Shown: positions 62,522-64,000 of the stretch, one piece after another
How the letters are laid out: each line of letters opens with the position of its first letter
Position numbering within the stretch: the stretch's first letter is position 1
Source of the DNA: Zobellella taiwanensis
Lineage (GTDB): Bacteria; Pseudomonadota; Gammaproteobacteria; Enterobacterales; Aeromonadaceae
DNA: 64,000 bases
Assembly (NCBI RefSeq): GCF_003012795.1
Contig: NZ_PXYH01000013.1
Span: 1-64,000, forward strand
Direction of reading: 5' to 3'
Made by a program: the position numbers and the translations under genes
Notes under the pieces: generated by a model
What the model was told of the DNA's origin: nothing
What the model saw: only the letters and a program-made list of their open reading frames with translations
Databases searched by the model: none

Positions 62522-63100
62522 CTAGGCCCGCAGCGCCGCCAGCAGCCGTGCAGCGGTTTCCTGCAGGCAATCCGGCGCCGGATGCTGGTGGGCGTAGGTA
62601 CGCAGGCCGTAGATGCCGATCATCAGCAGCCGGGCCAGCTGCTCCGGGCTGGCGTCGGCGCGGGCCTCGCCGGCCTGCTGGGCCAGGGCCAGAGCCCGGG
62701 CCAGCCGCCGCTCCAGATCGTCCAGCAGGCCGCCCAGGCGGCGGGCGACATCGGCGTCCTGTTCGTTCAGCTCCTGCAGGGCCTTGGTCAGCAGGCAGTC
62801 CATGGAATTGCAGTGGCGGGTTTCTTCCACCACCTGCGCCAGGTAGCGCTGCAGGCCGGTAAAGGGCGAGACGCCCTCGAAGCAGGCCTCCAGCGCCCGC
62901 TGCCGGTCGGCCACATAATGATCCACCGCCGCCAGCAGCAGCCCCTTCTTGTTGCCGAAGGCGCAGTAGATACTGCCCGGGTGTAGCCCGGTGGCGGCCA
63001 CCAGATCCTGCATGGTGGTGGCGGCAAACCCCTTGTGACGAAAGGCCTGCATGGCGGACCGTAAAACGTGGTCCCGATCGAAACTGGCTGTGCGCATCAT
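62522..63100 (-). CDS. TetR-family repressor, NemR-like
   Basis: 192 residues. N-terminal helix-turn-helix (HVLRSAMQAFRHKGFAATTMQDLVAATGLHPGSIYCAFGNKKGLLLAAV) and a C-terminal TetR_C_33-like domain (RHCNSMDCLLTKALQEL). It faces an Old Yellow Enzyme gene, the same arrangement as nemR-nemA type pairs that respond to electrophiles. Conserved Cys residues (the CNSMDC pair) could be sensors. Two palindromes in the gap are likely operators. Met1 or Met2 may be the start. Confidence 0.87.
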   Translation of the reverse strand: MMRTASFDRDHVLRSAMQAFRHKGFAATTMQDLVAATGLHPGSIYCAFGNKKGLLLAAVDHYVADRQRALEACFEGVSPFTGLQRYLAQVVEETRHCNSMDCLLTKALQELNEQDADVARRLGGLLDDLERRLARALALAQQAGEARADASPEQLARLLMIGIYGLRTYAHQHPAPDCLQETAARLLAALRA

Positions 63101-63156
63101 TGTCCTCCCCGCTGGCCCCTAGTGTAACCCCGCCGGCGGTTTCGGCCAAAACACAC

Positions 63157-63172
63157 TTGAATGAGCATTCAA
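63157..63172. promoter_or_regulatory. TetR-type operator O1
   Basis: TTGAATG-AG-CATTCAA is a perfect palindrome in the 139-base divergent gap. It shares sequence with a second copy 50 bases away. Confidence 0.75.
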
Positions 63173-63179
63173 ATAACCC

Positions 63180-63208
63180 TTGAAAAGTGCCGGTCGCGCC
63201 CCTATCTT
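63180..63208 (+). promoter_or_regulatory. Promoter of the Old Yellow Enzyme gene
   Basis: -35 TTGAAA (63180-63185), 17-base spacer, -10 TATCTT (63203-63208). The -10 overlaps the second operator, so repressor binding would block polymerase. Confidence 0.65.
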
Positions 63209-63222
63209 GAATAGGCATTCAA
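63207..63222. promoter_or_regulatory. TetR-type operator O2
   Basis: TTGAAT-AGGC-ATTCAA is a perfect 6+4+6 palindrome overlapping the end of the -10 box of the Old Yellow Enzyme promoter. Confidence 0.75.
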
Positions 63223-63239
63223 ATTAACGGGAGCCCCTT

Positions 63240-64000
63240 ATGTCTGCTCATCAATCCTTGTTCGAACCCTGTGTGCTGAACGCCAGCCTGACCCTGGCCA
63301 ACCGCATCGTCATGGCGCCGCTGACCCGCTGCATGGCCGGCCCCGGCCTGGTGCCGACCCAGGCCATGGCCGATTACTACGGCCGCCGGGCCGACGCTGG
63401 CCTGATCATCAGCGAGGCCACCATTATCCGGCCCGATGGCCAGGGTTATCCGGACACCCCCGGCATCTACACCCAGGCGCAGATCGAGGGCTGGAAAAGG
63501 GTGACCGACGCGGTCCATGCTGAGGGCGGCAAAATTTTCCTGCAGCTGTGGCATGTGGGCCGCCTGGCCCATTCCCACTTTTCCGGCGAGCAGCCGGTGG
63601 CGCCCAGCGCCATCGCCTTTGAGGGCACGGTGCCGCGCATGCGTGATTTGAGCTACGAAACGCCCAGGGCGCTGGCGCAGGAGGACATTGCCCGGCTGGT
63701 GGAGGACTACGCTCAGGCGGCGGAAAACGCCATTACCGCGGGGTTTGACGGGGTGGAAATTCACGGCGCCAACGGCTACCTCATCGATCAGTTCCTGCAT
63801 TTCGACACCAACCATCGCGACGACGACTACGGCCGGACGCCGGAAAACATGAGCCGGTTCGCGCTGCAGGTGGTGGATGCGGTGGTGACCCGGGTGGGGG
63901 CCGAGCGTACCGGCCTGCGCCTGACGCCGGGCGCCTACACCCACATGGCGGCGGACGCCCGGGACCGGGAGGTGTTCGATTACCTGCTGGCCCGGCTCAA
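63240..64000 (+). CDS. Old Yellow Enzyme family NAD(P)H:flavin oxidoreductase, cut by the window edge
   Basis: The first 253 codons are present. FMN-dependent ene-reductase that reduces activated alkenes and electrophiles. Family motifs: LANRIVMAPLTRCMAGPGLVPT, the active-site loop FLQLWHVGRLAH, and the FDGVEIHGANGYLIDQFLHFDTNHRDDDYGR stretch with the His-Asn substrate pair nearby. Similar to NemA and 12-oxophytodienoate reductase-like enzymes. The ATG has GGGAG upstream. The C-terminal FMN phosphate-binding part lies beyond the window. An opposing frame at 63219-63944 is a shadow. Confidence 0.93.
   Translation, partial: MSAHQSLFEPCVLNASLTLANRIVMAPLTRCMAGPGLVPTQAMADYYGRRADAGLIISEATIIRPDGQGYPDTPGIYTQAQIEGWKRVTDAVHAEGGKIFLQLWHVGRLAHSHFSGEQPVAPSAIAFEGTVPRMRDLSYETPRALAQEDIARLVEDYAQAAENAITAGFDGVEIHGANGYLIDQFLHFDTNHRDDDYGRTPENMSRFALQVVDAVVTRVGAERTGLRLTPGAYTHMAADARDREVFDYLLARL

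Overview
The window is high-GC gammaproteobacterial chromosome around the replication origin. Three things suggest an Aeromonadaceae-like marine genus such as Oceanimonas, Zobellella or Oceanisphaera: the order glmS-glmU-atp-parAB-rsmG-mnmG-oriC-mioC, a Shewanella-type lactate operon, and an ExeAB pair. The genus is inferred from gene order and protein similarity, not from a search.

Layout. 1-260: promoters and leader of an rRNA operon running left off the window. 267-4151: a YtfL-like membrane protein and katG. 4218-20707 (all minus strand): the conserved origin block, with glmS and a DeoR regulator, glmU, the nine-gene atp operon, parB/parA, rsmG, mnmG, then oriC (about 19.85-20.19 kb) and mioC. 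20783-45351: an accessory secretion island. It holds gspB and gspA (ExeBA type), a sigma-54 activator, two paralogous gametolysin-like (M11) metallopeptidases with a shared promoter/leader, two large exported cysteine-containing proteins, and a complete type II secretion operon in the Xanthomonas xps order (E-F-G-H-I-J-K-L-M-N-D). 45581-50830: gdhA, a DUF4168-like secreted protein, a histidine kinase/NtrC-type regulator pair and a RidA-like protein. 50928-52727: a MOSC/flavin reductase/ferredoxin fusion gene containing a parS site. 52801-60398: the lactate operon lctP-lldE-lldF-lldG-dld. 60557-64000: a LysR regulator, a Gfo/Idh/MocA oxidoreductase, and a TetR regulator divergent from an Old Yellow Enzyme gene cut by the right edge.

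How the island may work. The two exported non-peptidase proteins each have a sigma-54 (-24/-12) promoter upstream, one of them a perfect match to TGGCAC-N5-TTGC. The only enhancer-binding activator inside the island has an intact GAFTGA motif. The two peptidases instead have a duplicated extended -10 promoter and a long leader. I infer a self-contained unit: an Xps-type secreton with its own ExeAB helper, cargo proteins switched on by the sigma-54 activator, and two peptidases that may process them. No prepilin peptidase (GspO/PilD) is present, so that function must come from elsewhere. The island sits directly beside oriC, so its copy number would rise in fast growth.
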